Origin: Variovorax jilinensis
GTDB taxonomy: Bacteria; Pseudomonadota; Gammaproteobacteria; Burkholderiales; Burkholderiaceae_C
Length of the DNA stretch: 64,000 nucleotides
Direction: 5' to 3'
NCBI RefSeq assembly: GCF_030316885.1
Contig: NZ_JASZYQ010000003.1
Span: 1-64,000 of the forward strand
Shown: one piece after another, positions 39,166 through 48,247 of the stretch
Layout: each line of letters opens with the position of its first letter
How positions within the stretch are numbered: position 1 is the stretch's first letter
Notes under the pieces: generated by a model
Databases searched by the model: none
What the model was told of the DNA's origin: nothing
What the model saw: only the letters and a program-made list of their open reading frames with translations
Program-made: the position numbers and the translations under genes

Positions 39166-42100
39166 ATGAATCTGTCCAAGTTCTTCATCGACCGGCCGAT
39201 CTTTGCCGGCGTGCTGTCGGTGCTGATGCTGATCGCCGGCCTGATCGCGCTCAAGGGCCTGCCGATCTCCGAATACCCCGAGGTGGTCCCGCCTTCGATC
39301 GTGGTGCGGGCCAACTATCCGGGCGCGAATCCGAAGGTGATCGCCGAGACCGTGGCGACGCCGCTCGAGGAATCGATCAACGGCGTCGAGGGCATGCTCT
39401 ACATGGGCAGCCAGGCGACCACCGACGGCCTGCTCACGCTGACCGTGACCTTCAAGCTCGGCACCGACCCGGACAAGGCCCAGCAGCTGGTGCAGAACCG
39501 CGTCTCGCAAGCCGAGCCGCGGCTGCCCGAGGAAGTGCGCCGGCTCGGCATCTCGACCATCAAGAGCTCGCCCGACCTCACGATGGTGGTGCACCTGCTG
39601 TCGCCCAACGGCCGCTACGACATGACCTACCTGCGCAACTACGCGGTGCTCAACGTCAAGGACCGGCTGGCGCGCGTGCAGGGCGTGGGCGACGTCCAGC
39701 TGTTCGGCTCGGGCGACTACTCGATGCGCGTGTGGCTCGATCCGCAGAAGGTGGCGCAGCGCGGCCTCTCTGCCAGCGACGTGGTGCGTGCGATCCGCGA
39801 GCAGAACGTGCAGGCGGCGGCCGGCGTGGTCGGCGCCTCGCCGGGTCTGGCCGGCGTCGACATGCAGATCTCGATCAATGCCCAGGGCCGGCTGCAGACC
39901 GAGGAGGAATTCGGCGACATCATCGTCAAGAGCGGCGCCGACGGTGCCGTGACGCGGCTGCGCGACGTGGCGCGGCTCGAGCTGGGTGCGTCCAGCTACG
40001 CGCTGCGCTCGCTGCTCGACAACAAGGACGCGGTGGCGGTGCCGATCTTCGCGGCACCGGGCTCGAATGCGATCCAGATCTCGAACGAGGTGCGCGCCAC
40101 CATGGCCGAGCTCAAGAAGGGCATGCCCGACGGCGTCGACTACAGCATCGTCTACGACCCGACACAGTTCGTTCGGGCCTCGATCGAATCGGTGATCCAC
40201 ACGCTGCTGGAAGCCATCGCGCTGGTGGTGCTGGTCGTGATCCTGTTCCTGCAGACCTGGCGCGCCTCGATCATCCCGCTGCTCGCGGTGCCGATCTCGG
40301 TGGTCGGCACCTTCGCGGTGATGCATCTCTTCGGCTTCTCGATCAATGCGCTGAGCCTGTTCGGGCTGGTGCTCGCGATCGGCATCGTGGTGGACGACGC
40401 GATCGTGGTGGTCGAGAACGTCGAGCGCAACATCGAGGCCGGACTGACCCCCCGCGAAGCGACCTACCGTGCGATGCGCGAGGTCTCGGGGCCGATCATC
40501 GCGATCGCGCTGGTGCTGGTCGCGGTGTTCGTGCCGCTGGCCTTCATCAGCGGCCTCACGGGCCAGTTCTACAAGCAGTTCGCACTGACGATCGCGATCT
40601 CGACCGTGATCTCGGCAATCAACTCGCTCACGTTGTCTCCCGCGCTCGCGGCACTGCTGCTGCGCAGCCACGATGCGCCCAAGGATGCGCTCACGCGTGG
40701 CATGGACCGGGTCTTCGGTCGCTTCTTCGGCGCATTCAACCGCCTGTTCCATCGCGGCTCGGAGGGCTACAGCCGCGGCGTGAAGGGCGCGATCTCGCGC
40801 AAGGCGCTGATGATGGTCGTGTACCTCGCGCTGGTGGCCGTGACCTTCGGTCTCTTCAAGGCGGTGCCGGGCGGCTTCGTGCCGGCGCAGGACAAGCAGT
40901 ACCTGATCGGCTTCGCGCAACTGCCCGACGGCGCCACGCTGGACCGCACCGAGGAAGTGACCCGGCGCATGAACGACATCGTGCTGAAGCAGCCCGGCGT
41001 CGAGCATGCCATCACCTTTCCGGGGCTTTCGATCAACGGCTTCACCAACAGCTCCAACTCGGGCATCGTGTTCGTGAGCCTGAAGGACTTCGACCAGCGC
41101 AAGACGGCCGAACTGAGCGCCGGCGCGATCGCGGGCCAGCTCAACCAGCAGTTCGCGGGCATCCAGGACGCCTTCATCGCGATCTTCCCGCCGCCGCCGG
41201 TGCAGGGCCTCGGCACCACGGGCGGCTTCAAGCTGCAACTGGAGGACCGTGGCTCGCTGGGCTACGCCGCGATGGACGGCGCGGTGAAGGCCTTCATGGC
41301 CAAGGCCCAGCAGGCGCCCGAGCTGGCGGGCATGTTCACGAGTTGGCAGGTCAACGTGCCGCAGCTCTATGCCGACATCGACCGCACGCGGGCGCGGCAG
41401 CTCGGGGTCTCGGTGACGGACGTGTTCGACACCATGCAGATCTACCTCGGCAGCCTCTATGCCAACGACTTCAACCGCTTCGGCCGCACCTACAGCGTGC
41501 GCGTGCAGGCCGATGCGCCTTATCGCGCGCGGGCCGAGGACGTGGGCCTGCTCAAGGTGCGCTCGGCCAGCGGCGAGATGGTGCCGTTGTCGGCGCTCAT
41601 GAACATCCAGCCCAGCTACGGGCCGGAGCGCGCGATGCGCTACAACGGCTTCCTTGCCGCCGACATCAACGGCGGGCCGGCTCCGGGCTTCTCCTCGGGC
41701 CAGGCGCAGGACGCGATCGAACGCATCGCGGCCGAGACGCTGCCGCCGGGCATCGGCTTCGAGTGGACCGAGCTGACCTACCAGGAGATCCTCGCGGGCA
41801 ACTCGGCGCTGTGGGTGTTTCCGCTGGCGATCCTGCTGGTGTTCCTGGTGCTCGCGGCGCAGTACGAGAGCCTCACGCTGCCGGTGGCGATCATCCTGAT
41901 CGTGCCGATGGGCCTGCTGGCCGCCATGACCGGTGTCTGGCTCACGAACGGCGACAACAACGTCTTCACCCAGATCGGGCTGATGGTGCTGGTGGGGCTG
42001 TCGGCCAAGAACGCGATCCTGATCGTGGAGTTCGCGCGTGAACTGGAGTTCGCCGGCCGCACCCCGGTGCAGGCCGCGATCGAGGCCAGCCGGCTGCGGC

Positions 42101-42441
42101 TGCGGCCGATCCTCATGACATCGATGGCCTTCGTCATGGGTGTGCTGCCGCTGGTCCTGTCGACCGGCGCCGGCGCCGAGATGCGGCGTGCCATGGGCGT
42201 TGCGGTGTTCTCGGGAATGATCGGCGTGACCGCCTTCGGCCTGTTCCTCACGCCGGTCTTCTACGTGCTGCTGCGCCGCCTCACGGGCAACCGGCCGCTC
42301 AAGCTGCATGGCGAGGTGCCGCACCTCGATGGCTTCGTTGCGGCCGCTCCGGCGCCGACTTCCGCCGCGGCTGCGCACGGAGGTGCCGCCGGCGGGCCGC
42401 TGCGGCCATCGCCTGCGGCACCGCTGGCGCATCTCGAATGA
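39166..42441 (+). CDS. RND efflux pump, HAE1 family (MexF/CeoB/BpeF-like)
   Basis: It is a proton-driven multidrug exporter in the inner membrane with twelve helices and two large periplasmic loops. It opens MNLSKFFIDRPIFAGVLS, and the proton-relay motif with adjacent Asp residues is in GIVVDDAIVVVENVER (about residues 400-415). The LALVAVFVPLAFISGLTGQFYKQFA and NAILIVEFA regions are typical. At 1091 aa it is about 40 residues longer than MexF because of an Ala/Pro/Gly-rich C-terminal tail after residue 1045. Substrates of the Burkholderia homologues include chloramphenicol, trimethoprim and fluoroquinolones; this is not evidence for resistance here. Confidence 0.95.
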   Translation: MNLSKFFIDRPIFAGVLSVLMLIAGLIALKGLPISEYPEVVPPSIVVRANYPGANPKVIAETVATPLEESINGVEGMLYMGSQATTDGLLTLTVTFKLGTDPDKAQQLVQNRVSQAEPRLPEEVRRLGISTIKSSPDLTMVVHLLSPNGRYDMTYLRNYAVLNVKDRLARVQGVGDVQLFGSGDYSMRVWLDPQKVAQRGLSASDVVRAIREQNVQAAAGVVGASPGLAGVDMQISINAQGRLQTEEEFGDIIVKSGADGAVTRLRDVARLELGASSYALRSLLDNKDAVAVPIFAAPGSNAIQISNEVRATMAELKKGMPDGVDYSIVYDPTQFVRASIESVIHTLLEAIALVVLVVILFLQTWRASIIPLLAVPISVVGTFAVMHLFGFSINALSLFGLVLAIGIVVDDAIVVVENVERNIEAGLTPREATYRAMREVSGPIIAIALVLVAVFVPLAFISGLTGQFYKQFALTIAISTVISAINSLTLSPALAALLLRSHDAPKDALTRGMDRVFGRFFGAFNRLFHRGSEGYSRGVKGAISRKALMMVVYLALVAVTFGLFKAVPGGFVPAQDKQYLIGFAQLPDGATLDRTEEVTRRMNDIVLKQPGVEHAITFPGLSINGFTNSSNSGIVFVSLKDFDQRKTAELSAGAIAGQLNQQFAGIQDAFIAIFPPPPVQGLGTTGGFKLQLEDRGSLGYAAMDGAVKAFMAKAQQAPELAGMFTSWQVNVPQLYADIDRTRARQLGVSVTDVFDTMQIYLGSLYANDFNRFGRTYSVRVQADAPYRARAEDVGLLKVRSASGEMVPLSALMNIQPSYGPERAMRYNGFLAADINGGPAPGFSSGQAQDAIERIAAETLPPGIGFEWTELTYQEILAGNSALWVFPLAILLVFLVLAAQYESLTLPVAIILIVPMGLLAAMTGVWLTNGDNNVFTQIGLMVLVGLSAKNAILIVEFARELEFAGRTPVQAAIEASRLRLRPILMTSMAFVMGVLPLVLSTGAGAEMRRAMGVAVFSGMIGVTAFGLFLTPVFYVLLRRLTGNRPLKLHGEVPHLDGFVAAAPAPTSAAAAHGGAAGGPLRPSPAAPLAHLE

Positions 42442-43979
42442 ATCCCCGGCCAAGACCTTCTCGAAAGTCAGACATGAGTTCCACATCTTCTTCATTGCAC
42501 CGGCCGTGGCGCGCCGCATGGCTGCCGCTGCTGGCGGCCCTGGTGCTGGCCGGGTGCGCGACCGCGCCGGCCGAACTGCCGAGCTTCGACATGCCCGCGC
42601 AGTTCAGGGAGCAGGCCGGCGCGCAGCCGGCGGATGCGCCCCCGGGCCACTGGACCCGCTCCGCACCGGCCGAGTCCCAGCCGCGCGGCGAATGGTGGCG
42701 CGCCTTCGGCGATCCGCTGCTCGACCAGTTGGTGGAGCGGGCGGTCGCGCGCAACACCGACATCGAGGCTGCGGCCGCGAGGCTTTCGGAAGCGCGCGCG
42801 CTGGCACGCAGCACCGACGCCGACCGCGCACCGCAGATCGGCCTCGCGGCCGGCGGGGTGCGCAGCGCGGGGCTCGACCGCAACCTGAGTCCGCGGCCTT
42901 CCACGCTGGTCACGGCCGGCGTCGACTTTTCGTACGAGCTCGACCTGTTCGGCAAGCTCTCGCGCGCCAGCGAGGCAGCGAAGCTCGATGCCGATTCGCG
43001 TGCCGGCCTGCTGCAGAGCACGCGCCTGCTGGTCGAGGCCGAGACGGCGCAGACCTACCTGGCGCTGCGTGCGGTCGACGCCGAGCGCGCCCTGGTGCGC
43101 GACACGGTCGAGGCCTATCGCGACACCCTGCGGCTCACGCAGAGCCGCGAGCGCGCCGGCGACGTGGCGGAACTCGACGTGGCGCGGGTCGAGACCGAGG
43201 TGGCCTCCACCGAGTCCGAAGGCCTCACGCTCGACCGGCGCCGGGCCGAACTCGAGCATGCGCTCGCGGTGCTGGTCGGCGACCTGGCTTCCGACTTCGC
43301 GCTCGCGAGCGGGGATTGGGGCAGTGCCTTGCCGACCATACCGCCGGGCGTGCCGGCCACGGTGCTCACGCGCCGGCCCGACATCTCGGCGGCGCAGAAG
43401 TCGGTCTTCGCGGCGCAGGCCCGCGTGGGCGTCGCACAGGCCGCCTGGTTCCCGGACATCGCGCTCACGGGTGGCGGCGGCTACGCCTCGGCCGACATCG
43501 GCGACCTGCTGAAGTGGTCGGCGCGTTCCTGGGGCATCGGCGCGCTGCTGGCGTTGCCGGTGTTCGATGGGGGCCGCCGCGAGGCCGGCGTGCAGGGCGC
43601 CGCGGCGCGGCTCGATGGCGCGCTCGCCAGCTACCGCGCGCAGGTGCTGGTCGCCTTCAGGGAAGTGGAAGACCAGTTGTCTTCATTGCGCATCCTCGAG
43701 CAGCAGTCGGGCGTGCAGGGCAAGGCGGTGGCCTCGGCCACGCGCGCCACCGCGCTGTCCGATTCGCGCTATCGCAACGGCATGGTGAGCCAGCTCGACC
43801 TGCTCGATGCGCGGCGCAGCGAACTGCACAACCGGCGGCAGGCGCTGCAGGTGAAGTCGGCGCAATACCAGGCGACGGTGGCGCTGATCCGCGCGCTGGG
43901 CGGCAGCTGGGACACGCTCCCGGTGGCCGCCGCCGGTGCGGAGCGCACGCCTGTCGCGAAGCTGGCAGCGGCGCGCTGA
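42438..43979 (+). CDS. RND outer-membrane channel lipoprotein (OprM/OpcM/OprC family)
   Basis: It is the trimeric outer-membrane exit duct for the pump. The lipobox LAGC (Cys at about residue 37) follows a Leu/Ala-rich core, so it is a lipoprotein. Two outer-membrane-efflux repeats follow, with EWWRAFGDPLLDQLVERAVARNTDIEAA and the duplicated helices near VEAETAQTYLALR and FREVEDQLSSLR. The ATG at 42438 overlaps the pump stop as ATGA; an alternative ATG at 42474 would give a shorter signal. Length is 513 aa. Confidence 0.93.
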   Translation: MNPRPRPSRKSDMSSTSSSLHRPWRAAWLPLLAALVLAGCATAPAELPSFDMPAQFREQAGAQPADAPPGHWTRSAPAESQPRGEWWRAFGDPLLDQLVERAVARNTDIEAAAARLSEARALARSTDADRAPQIGLAAGGVRSAGLDRNLSPRPSTLVTAGVDFSYELDLFGKLSRASEAAKLDADSRAGLLQSTRLLVEAETAQTYLALRAVDAERALVRDTVEAYRDTLRLTQSRERAGDVAELDVARVETEVASTESEGLTLDRRRAELEHALAVLVGDLASDFALASGDWGSALPTIPPGVPATVLTRRPDISAAQKSVFAAQARVGVAQAAWFPDIALTGGGGYASADIGDLLKWSARSWGIGALLALPVFDGGRREAGVQGAAARLDGALASYRAQVLVAFREVEDQLSSLRILEQQSGVQGKAVASATRATALSDSRYRNGMVSQLDLLDARRSELHNRRQALQVKSAQYQATVALIRALGGSWDTLPVAAAGAERTPVAKLAAAR

Positions 43980-43984
43980 GCGCG

Positions 43985-44206
43985 CTAGAAGCGGGTCTCG
44001 TGTTCGGGGCCCGCCAGCTTGCGCAAGGCGGCGGCACCCATGGCGAGCGCGCTCGCATAGCTGGGCTGCGGTGTCGCGGCATCGAAGATCCGGGCGTAGT
44101 GGATGGCCTCGGCGGCGTCGCTGTCGAGGGCTTCGAGGATGACCCAGAAGAATTGATGTTCGTTGCGCTCCTCGACCGTGAGCGCGATGTCGCGTAAGGC
44201 TGGCAT
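43985..44206 (-). CDS. Small hypothetical protein (73 aa)
   Basis: I do not recognise it. The sequence reads like a real small soluble protein: a polar, helix-forming N-terminal half (IALTVEERNEHQFFWVILEALDS) and an Ala-rich second half. It lies between the convergent efflux channel gene, whose stop is 5 bases away, and the divergent cobQ. No good ribosome binding site is seen before the ATG at 44206. No signal or membrane helix is visible. Confidence 0.55.
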   Translation of the reverse strand: MPALRDIALTVEERNEHQFFWVILEALDSDAAEAIHYARIFDAATPQPSYASALAMGAAALRKLAGPEHETRF

Positions 44207-44332
44207 TCGCCGGGGGACTTTCTCTAGCTCGGAAAGGCTCGACCCTAAGCGCGAAACACACGGCCCTTTTCCACCCGATTCAAGCGCATGCCGCTTTGCG
44301 TGACGGAGTTCACGTAACGGACAATCGCCGCC

Positions 44333-45802
44333 ATGAATTCATCCGTTCGGGGCAATCGCGCGCGCTGCGTCATGGTGCTGGGCACCACCAGCGGCGCCGG
44401 CAAGAGCTGGCTCGCGACCGCGCTGTGCCGCTGGTATGCCCGGCTGGGCCTGCGCGTGGCGCCGTTCAAGGCGCAGAACATGAGCAACAACGCGCGCGTG
44501 GTCGAGGGCGGCGAGATCGGAAGCGCCCAGTACTTCCAGGCGCTTGCGGCGCGCGCCGCGCCCGAGGTGCGCATGAACCCGCTGCTGCTCAAGCCCGAGC
44601 GCGACACCCACAGCCAGGTCGTGCTGATGGGGCAGGTGAGCGCCGAGCTCTCGCAGCTGCCGTGGCGCGGCCGCAGCGAGCGCGTGTGGCCGCAGATCGC
44701 GCAGGCACTCGACGAACTACGTGCCGCCCATGACGTGGTCGTGATCGAGGGCGCCGGATCGCCCGCCGAGATCAACCTGATGGCCAGCGACATCGTGAAC
44801 CTGCGCGTGGCACGCCATGCGGGGGCACGCTGCCTGCTCGTGACCGACATCGATCGCGGCGGCGCCTTTGCCCACCTCTATGGCACCTGGGCGCTGCTGC
44901 ACGAAGCCGACCGGCGCCTGCTGGCCGGCTTCGTGCTCAACAAGTTCCGCGGCGATGCGGCGCTGCTGGCGCCCGGGCCGGCGCAGCTCGAGGCGCTGAC
45001 CGGCGTGCCGACCGTCGCGACCCTGCCGATGTGGTGGCAGCACGGCCTGCCCGAGGAGGACGGCATCTTCGACGACCGCAGCACGGCGGCGGGCGAGGTC
45101 ACGCGCACCATCGCGGTGATCGCCTGTCCGCGCATCAGCAACCTCGACGAATTCCAGCCGCTGCGGAACATCGCGGGCGTGCGCCTGCGCTGGGCCCGCA
45201 GCCCGGCGGAGCTGGCCGATGCCGACTGGATCGTGCTGCCCGGCTCGAAGCACACCAGCAGCGACCTGGCCTGGATGCGTGCCCAGGGCCTCGACCGTGC
45301 GGTGGCCGCGCATGCGGCGCGCGGCGGCGCGGTGCTCGGCATCTGCGGCGGACTGCAGATGCTCGGCGAGGCGCTCATCGATCCGCACGGCGTCGACGGC
45401 AACGGTCCGGGCCTGGGCCTGCTGCCCGTGGTGACGGTGTTCGAGCCCGACAAGACCGTGCGCCACCGCGAAGCCCGCTTCGGCACGCTGGGCGGGCCCT
45501 GGGCGGCGCTGTCGGGCGTCGCCGTGCGCGGCTACGAGATCCACCATGGCCGCACCGCCGAGCACAGCGCCATGGCCGCGGCGGGCGAGCGGGCCCATGC
45601 CGTGATGCCCGACGAACTGGCCTGGCAGAACGGCGCCGGCAACGTGCTGGGCCTCTATCTGCACGGCCTGTTCGAGGACCCGGCCGTGCTGCAGGCGCTG
45701 TTCGGCATCGCCGCGCGCACGCTCGATGCGGTCTTCGACGGCCTGGCCGACCACATCGATTCCCACTTTGAGCCGGGCGTGCTGCGCTCGCTGATCGAAT
45801 GA
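44333..45802 (+). CDS. cobQ: Cobyric acid synthase
   Basis: It amidates four side chains of adenosylcobyrinic acid diamide using glutamine and ATP. The N-terminal dethiobiotin-synthetase-like domain has the P-loop GTTSGAGKS (about residues 17-25) and PFKAQNMSNNA. The C-terminal class I glutaminase has the nucleophile Cys in LGICGGLQMLG and the catalytic His in LYLHGLFE. Length (489 aa) is standard. It heads a second cobalamin operon, with no riboswitch upstream. The start is the first ATG at 44333, in an A+T-rich spot. Confidence 0.95.
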   Translation: MNSSVRGNRARCVMVLGTTSGAGKSWLATALCRWYARLGLRVAPFKAQNMSNNARVVEGGEIGSAQYFQALAARAAPEVRMNPLLLKPERDTHSQVVLMGQVSAELSQLPWRGRSERVWPQIAQALDELRAAHDVVVIEGAGSPAEINLMASDIVNLRVARHAGARCLLVTDIDRGGAFAHLYGTWALLHEADRRLLAGFVLNKFRGDAALLAPGPAQLEALTGVPTVATLPMWWQHGLPEEDGIFDDRSTAAGEVTRTIAVIACPRISNLDEFQPLRNIAGVRLRWARSPAELADADWIVLPGSKHTSSDLAWMRAQGLDRAVAAHAARGGAVLGICGGLQMLGEALIDPHGVDGNGPGLGLLPVVTVFEPDKTVRHREARFGTLGGPWAALSGVAVRGYEIHHGRTAEHSAMAAAGERAHAVMPDELAWQNGAGNVLGLYLHGLFEDPAVLQALFGIAARTLDAVFDGLADHIDSHFEPGVLRSLIE

Positions 45803-46851
45803 CCGCGACCTTGACGCTGCCCCCGGTTCCCGACATCCACGATGCGGCGCTGGCCGTGCGCCTGCAGCAGCGGCTCGACGGCAAGACCAAGCCGCTCGGC
45901 GCGCTGGGCCTGCTCGAGTCGCTGGCGCTGCGCATCGGCAGCATCCTCGGCAGCGAGACGCCGGTCTTCTCGGCGCCGCAGATGCTGGTCTGCGCGGCCG
46001 ACCATGGCCTCGCGGCGCGCGGCATCTCGGCCTATCCGAGCGATGTCACCTGGCAGATGGTGCAGAACTTCCTCGCCGGCGGCGCCGCGGTCAGCGTGCT
46101 CGCGCGCCAGCACGGCCTGGCGCTGACCGTGGTCGATTGCGGCGTCAGGCATGAGTTCGCGCCCAGTGCGGGACTGTTGGTTCGCAAGTTCGCGGCCGGC
46201 ACCGCCGATGCGTCGCTGGGCCCGGCCATGAGCGCGGCGCAGTGCGCGCAGGCGATCGCCAACGGCGTCGAGATCGTGCGCGGGCTGCCCGGCAACGCAC
46301 TGCTGCTCGGCGAGATGGGCATCGGCAACTCGTCGGCCGCCGCCATGCTGCTCGCGCGGCTCGCGGGCCTGGACATCGATGCCTGCATCGGTGCCGGCAC
46401 CGGCCTCGACGCGGCCGGCATGGCGCGCAAGCGAGCGCTGCTGCGCGCCGTGCTCGATCGACACGCAGAGGCGACCACGCCGCTGGCGGCGCTGGGCGCC
46501 TTCGGCGGCTTCGAGATCGCAACCCTGGTCGGCGCCGTGCTGCAGGCCGCCGAGCAGCGGCGCGTGATCGTGCTCGACGGCTTCATCGCGAGCGCCGCGG
46601 TGCTGGTGGCGGCGGCCCTGCGGCCGATGGTGGTGCAGCGCTGCGTGGCCGCGCACGAATCGGCCGAGCCCGGCCATCGGCTGCTGCTCGCGCGCCTCGG
46701 CCTTGCGCCGTTGCTGCGGATGGACCTGCGCCTGGGCGAAGGCTCGGGCGCGGCACTGGCCTGGCCGCTGCTCGACTCGGCCAGCCGCGTCCTCGCGCAG
46801 ATGGCGAGCTTCGAATCGGCGGGCGTATCGCAGCGCGGTGAAGCCCGATGA
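45799..46851 (+). CDS. cobT: Nicotinate-nucleotide-dimethylbenzimidazole phosphoribosyltransferase
   Basis: It makes alpha-ribazole phosphate, the lower ligand precursor. The 350 aa protein contains DGKTKPLGALGLLE, VCAADHGLAARGISAYP, LLGEMGIGNSSAAA and the catalytic Glu in LRLGEGSGAALAWPLL. All are CobT hallmarks. Its ATG overlaps the cobQ stop, and its stop overlaps cobS, both as ATGA. Confidence 0.95.
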   Translation: MTATLTLPPVPDIHDAALAVRLQQRLDGKTKPLGALGLLESLALRIGSILGSETPVFSAPQMLVCAADHGLAARGISAYPSDVTWQMVQNFLAGGAAVSVLARQHGLALTVVDCGVRHEFAPSAGLLVRKFAAGTADASLGPAMSAAQCAQAIANGVEIVRGLPGNALLLGEMGIGNSSAAAMLLARLAGLDIDACIGAGTGLDAAGMARKRALLRAVLDRHAEATTPLAALGAFGGFEIATLVGAVLQAAEQRRVIVLDGFIASAAVLVAAALRPMVVQRCVAAHESAEPGHRLLLARLGLAPLLRMDLRLGEGSGAALAWPLLDSASRVLAQMASFESAGVSQRGEAR

Positions 46852-47654
46852 ACGGGGTGCGTCATTTCCTGCTCGCGCTGCAGTTCTTCACGCGCGTGCC
46901 CGTGACCGGCGGCCTGGCCGGATGGGTCGGCTACAGCCCTGCGATGCTGCGCGCGAGCGCGGCCCATTTTCCCGGCGTCGGCTGGCTCGTCGGTGCGGTC
47001 GGGGCCGGCGTGTTCGTGATCGCGCAGCTCGGCCTGCCGGGGTGGGCGGGAGCCCTTGTCGCGGCGCTGCTGTCGACCATCGCCACCGTCTGGATGACCG
47101 GCGCCTTCCACGAGGACGGACTGGCCGACCTGGCCGACGGTCTCGGCGGCTCGGCCGATCGCGAGCGCGCGCTGGCGATCATGAAGGACTCGCGCATCGG
47201 TGCCTTCGGCGCGATCGCGCTGGTGCTGGCGCTGGCACTCAAGGTGGCGCTGCTGGCCGTGCTCGCGGGGCAGGGCGCGCTCGCGGTGGCCGCGGCGCTG
47301 GTGGCGGCCCACGTGCTGTCGCGGCTCGCGCCGCTGTTCCTGATCCGCTGGCTGCCCTACGTGGGCGGCGAGGGCGGAGAGGGTGGTGCCAGCAAGGCCA
47401 AGCCGCTGGCCGATGCCATTGGCGGCAGCGCGCTGCTGGCCGGCATCGCGTGGTCGCTGCCTGCGCTCGGGCTGCTGGTGGCGACGCATGACACGGCGCA
47501 TGGCCTCGCGGCGCTGGCGCTGTGCGCGGTCGCGGCGCTGGGGGTGGGCCGGCTGCTGCGGCGACGGCTGCAGGGCTTCACGGGCGATGGGCTCGGCGCG
47601 ACCCAGCAGGTGGCGGAGATCGCGATCTACCTCGCGCTGGCCTGGCAGGCATGA
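46848..47654 (+). CDS. cobS: Adenosylcobinamide-GDP ribazoletransferase (cobalamin synthase)
   Basis: This inner-membrane enzyme joins adenosylcobinamide-GDP with alpha-ribazole (phosphate). It has about six or seven helices, with the conserved LQFFTRVPV opening and TGAFHEDGLADLADGLGG, an acidic motif for Mg-binding. DRERALAIMKDSRIGAFGAIAL follows. Length is 268 aa, standard. It is coupled to cobT and cobC by ATGA overlaps. Confidence 0.95.
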   Translation: MNGVRHFLLALQFFTRVPVTGGLAGWVGYSPAMLRASAAHFPGVGWLVGAVGAGVFVIAQLGLPGWAGALVAALLSTIATVWMTGAFHEDGLADLADGLGGSADRERALAIMKDSRIGAFGAIALVLALALKVALLAVLAGQGALAVAAALVAAHVLSRLAPLFLIRWLPYVGGEGGEGGASKAKPLADAIGGSALLAGIAWSLPALGLLVATHDTAHGLAALALCAVAALGVGRLLRRRLQGFTGDGLGATQQVAEIAIYLALAWQA

Positions 47655-48247
47655 AGCTGACACTGATCCGTCATCCGCGCACCCTGGCCGAGGAGGGCCT
47701 GTGCTACGGGCGCACCGACGTCCCGGTGGCGGCCGAGCTCACGCGCGAGGTGGCCGAGCGGGTGGCGCCTGCACTGCCGCGCGATGTCTCGATGGCCTGC
47801 TCGCCGCTGGTGCGGTGCAGCGGGCTCGCGGCCGCCATCACCGAGTTGCGGCCCGATCTGCGGGCGCGGCCCGACCCGCGCCTGGCGGAAATGGATCTCG
47901 GGCAATGGGAAGAGGGGATGTGGTCCGCGATCGAGCGCAGCGCCTTCGATGCCTGGATGCGCGACTTCGCCGATACGCGCGCGGGCGTCGACGGCGAGAG
48001 CACGCGCCAGTTCATGCAACGGGTCGGCGCGGCCTTCGACGACTGGAAGGCCGGCGGGCGCGATGCGATCTGGGTCACGCACGCGGGTGTGATCCGCGCG
48101 GTGCGGCTGCTGCACGCGGGGCTGCGAAGCGTCGAGCGCTCCGACCAGTGGCCGGCCGAGCCGATCGCCTTCGGCGAGGTGGTGGTCTTCGACGTCGCGG
48201 AGGGCCAGGGCGCGAGCCCTCAGGGTGCCGGCGTCTTGGGCTTGTAG
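47651..48247 (+). CDS. cobC: Alpha-ribazole phosphatase, histidine phosphatase family
   Basis: It removes the 5'-phosphate from alpha-ribazole or adenosylcobalamin phosphate. The phosphohistidine motif is LIRHPRT (residues 5-11), with a Pro where most family members have Gly, and the second His is in WVTHAGVIRA. The length is 198 aa. It is the last gene of the cobQTSC operon; its 3' end overlaps the convergent nth gene by 28 bases. Role in cobalamin synthesis rests on operon position as well as fold. Confidence 0.88.
   Translation: MKLTLIRHPRTLAEEGLCYGRTDVPVAAELTREVAERVAPALPRDVSMACSPLVRCSGLAAAITELRPDLRARPDPRLAEMDLGQWEEGMWSAIERSAFDAWMRDFADTRAGVDGESTRQFMQRVGAAFDDWKAGGRDAIWVTHAGVIRAVRLLHAGLRSVERSDQWPAEPIAFGEVVVFDVAEGQGASPQGAGVLGL

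Noticed and set aside
39025..42519. An open frame of 1164 codons on the minus strand opposite the RND pump gene
   Set aside because: It is a shadow of a real gene in G+C-rich DNA: its translation is dominated by Arg, His, Gly and Ala, with no domain, and the opposite strand encodes an unmistakable pump.
44207..44332. Second cobalamin riboswitch upstream of cobQ
   Set aside because: The 126-base gap has no B12 box or other core motif and is too short for the aptamer.
48220..48247. Overlap of cobC and nth 3' ends as a sign of misannotation
   Set aside because: Both frames have strong family support to their ends, and a 28-base convergent overlap is common in compact genomes.
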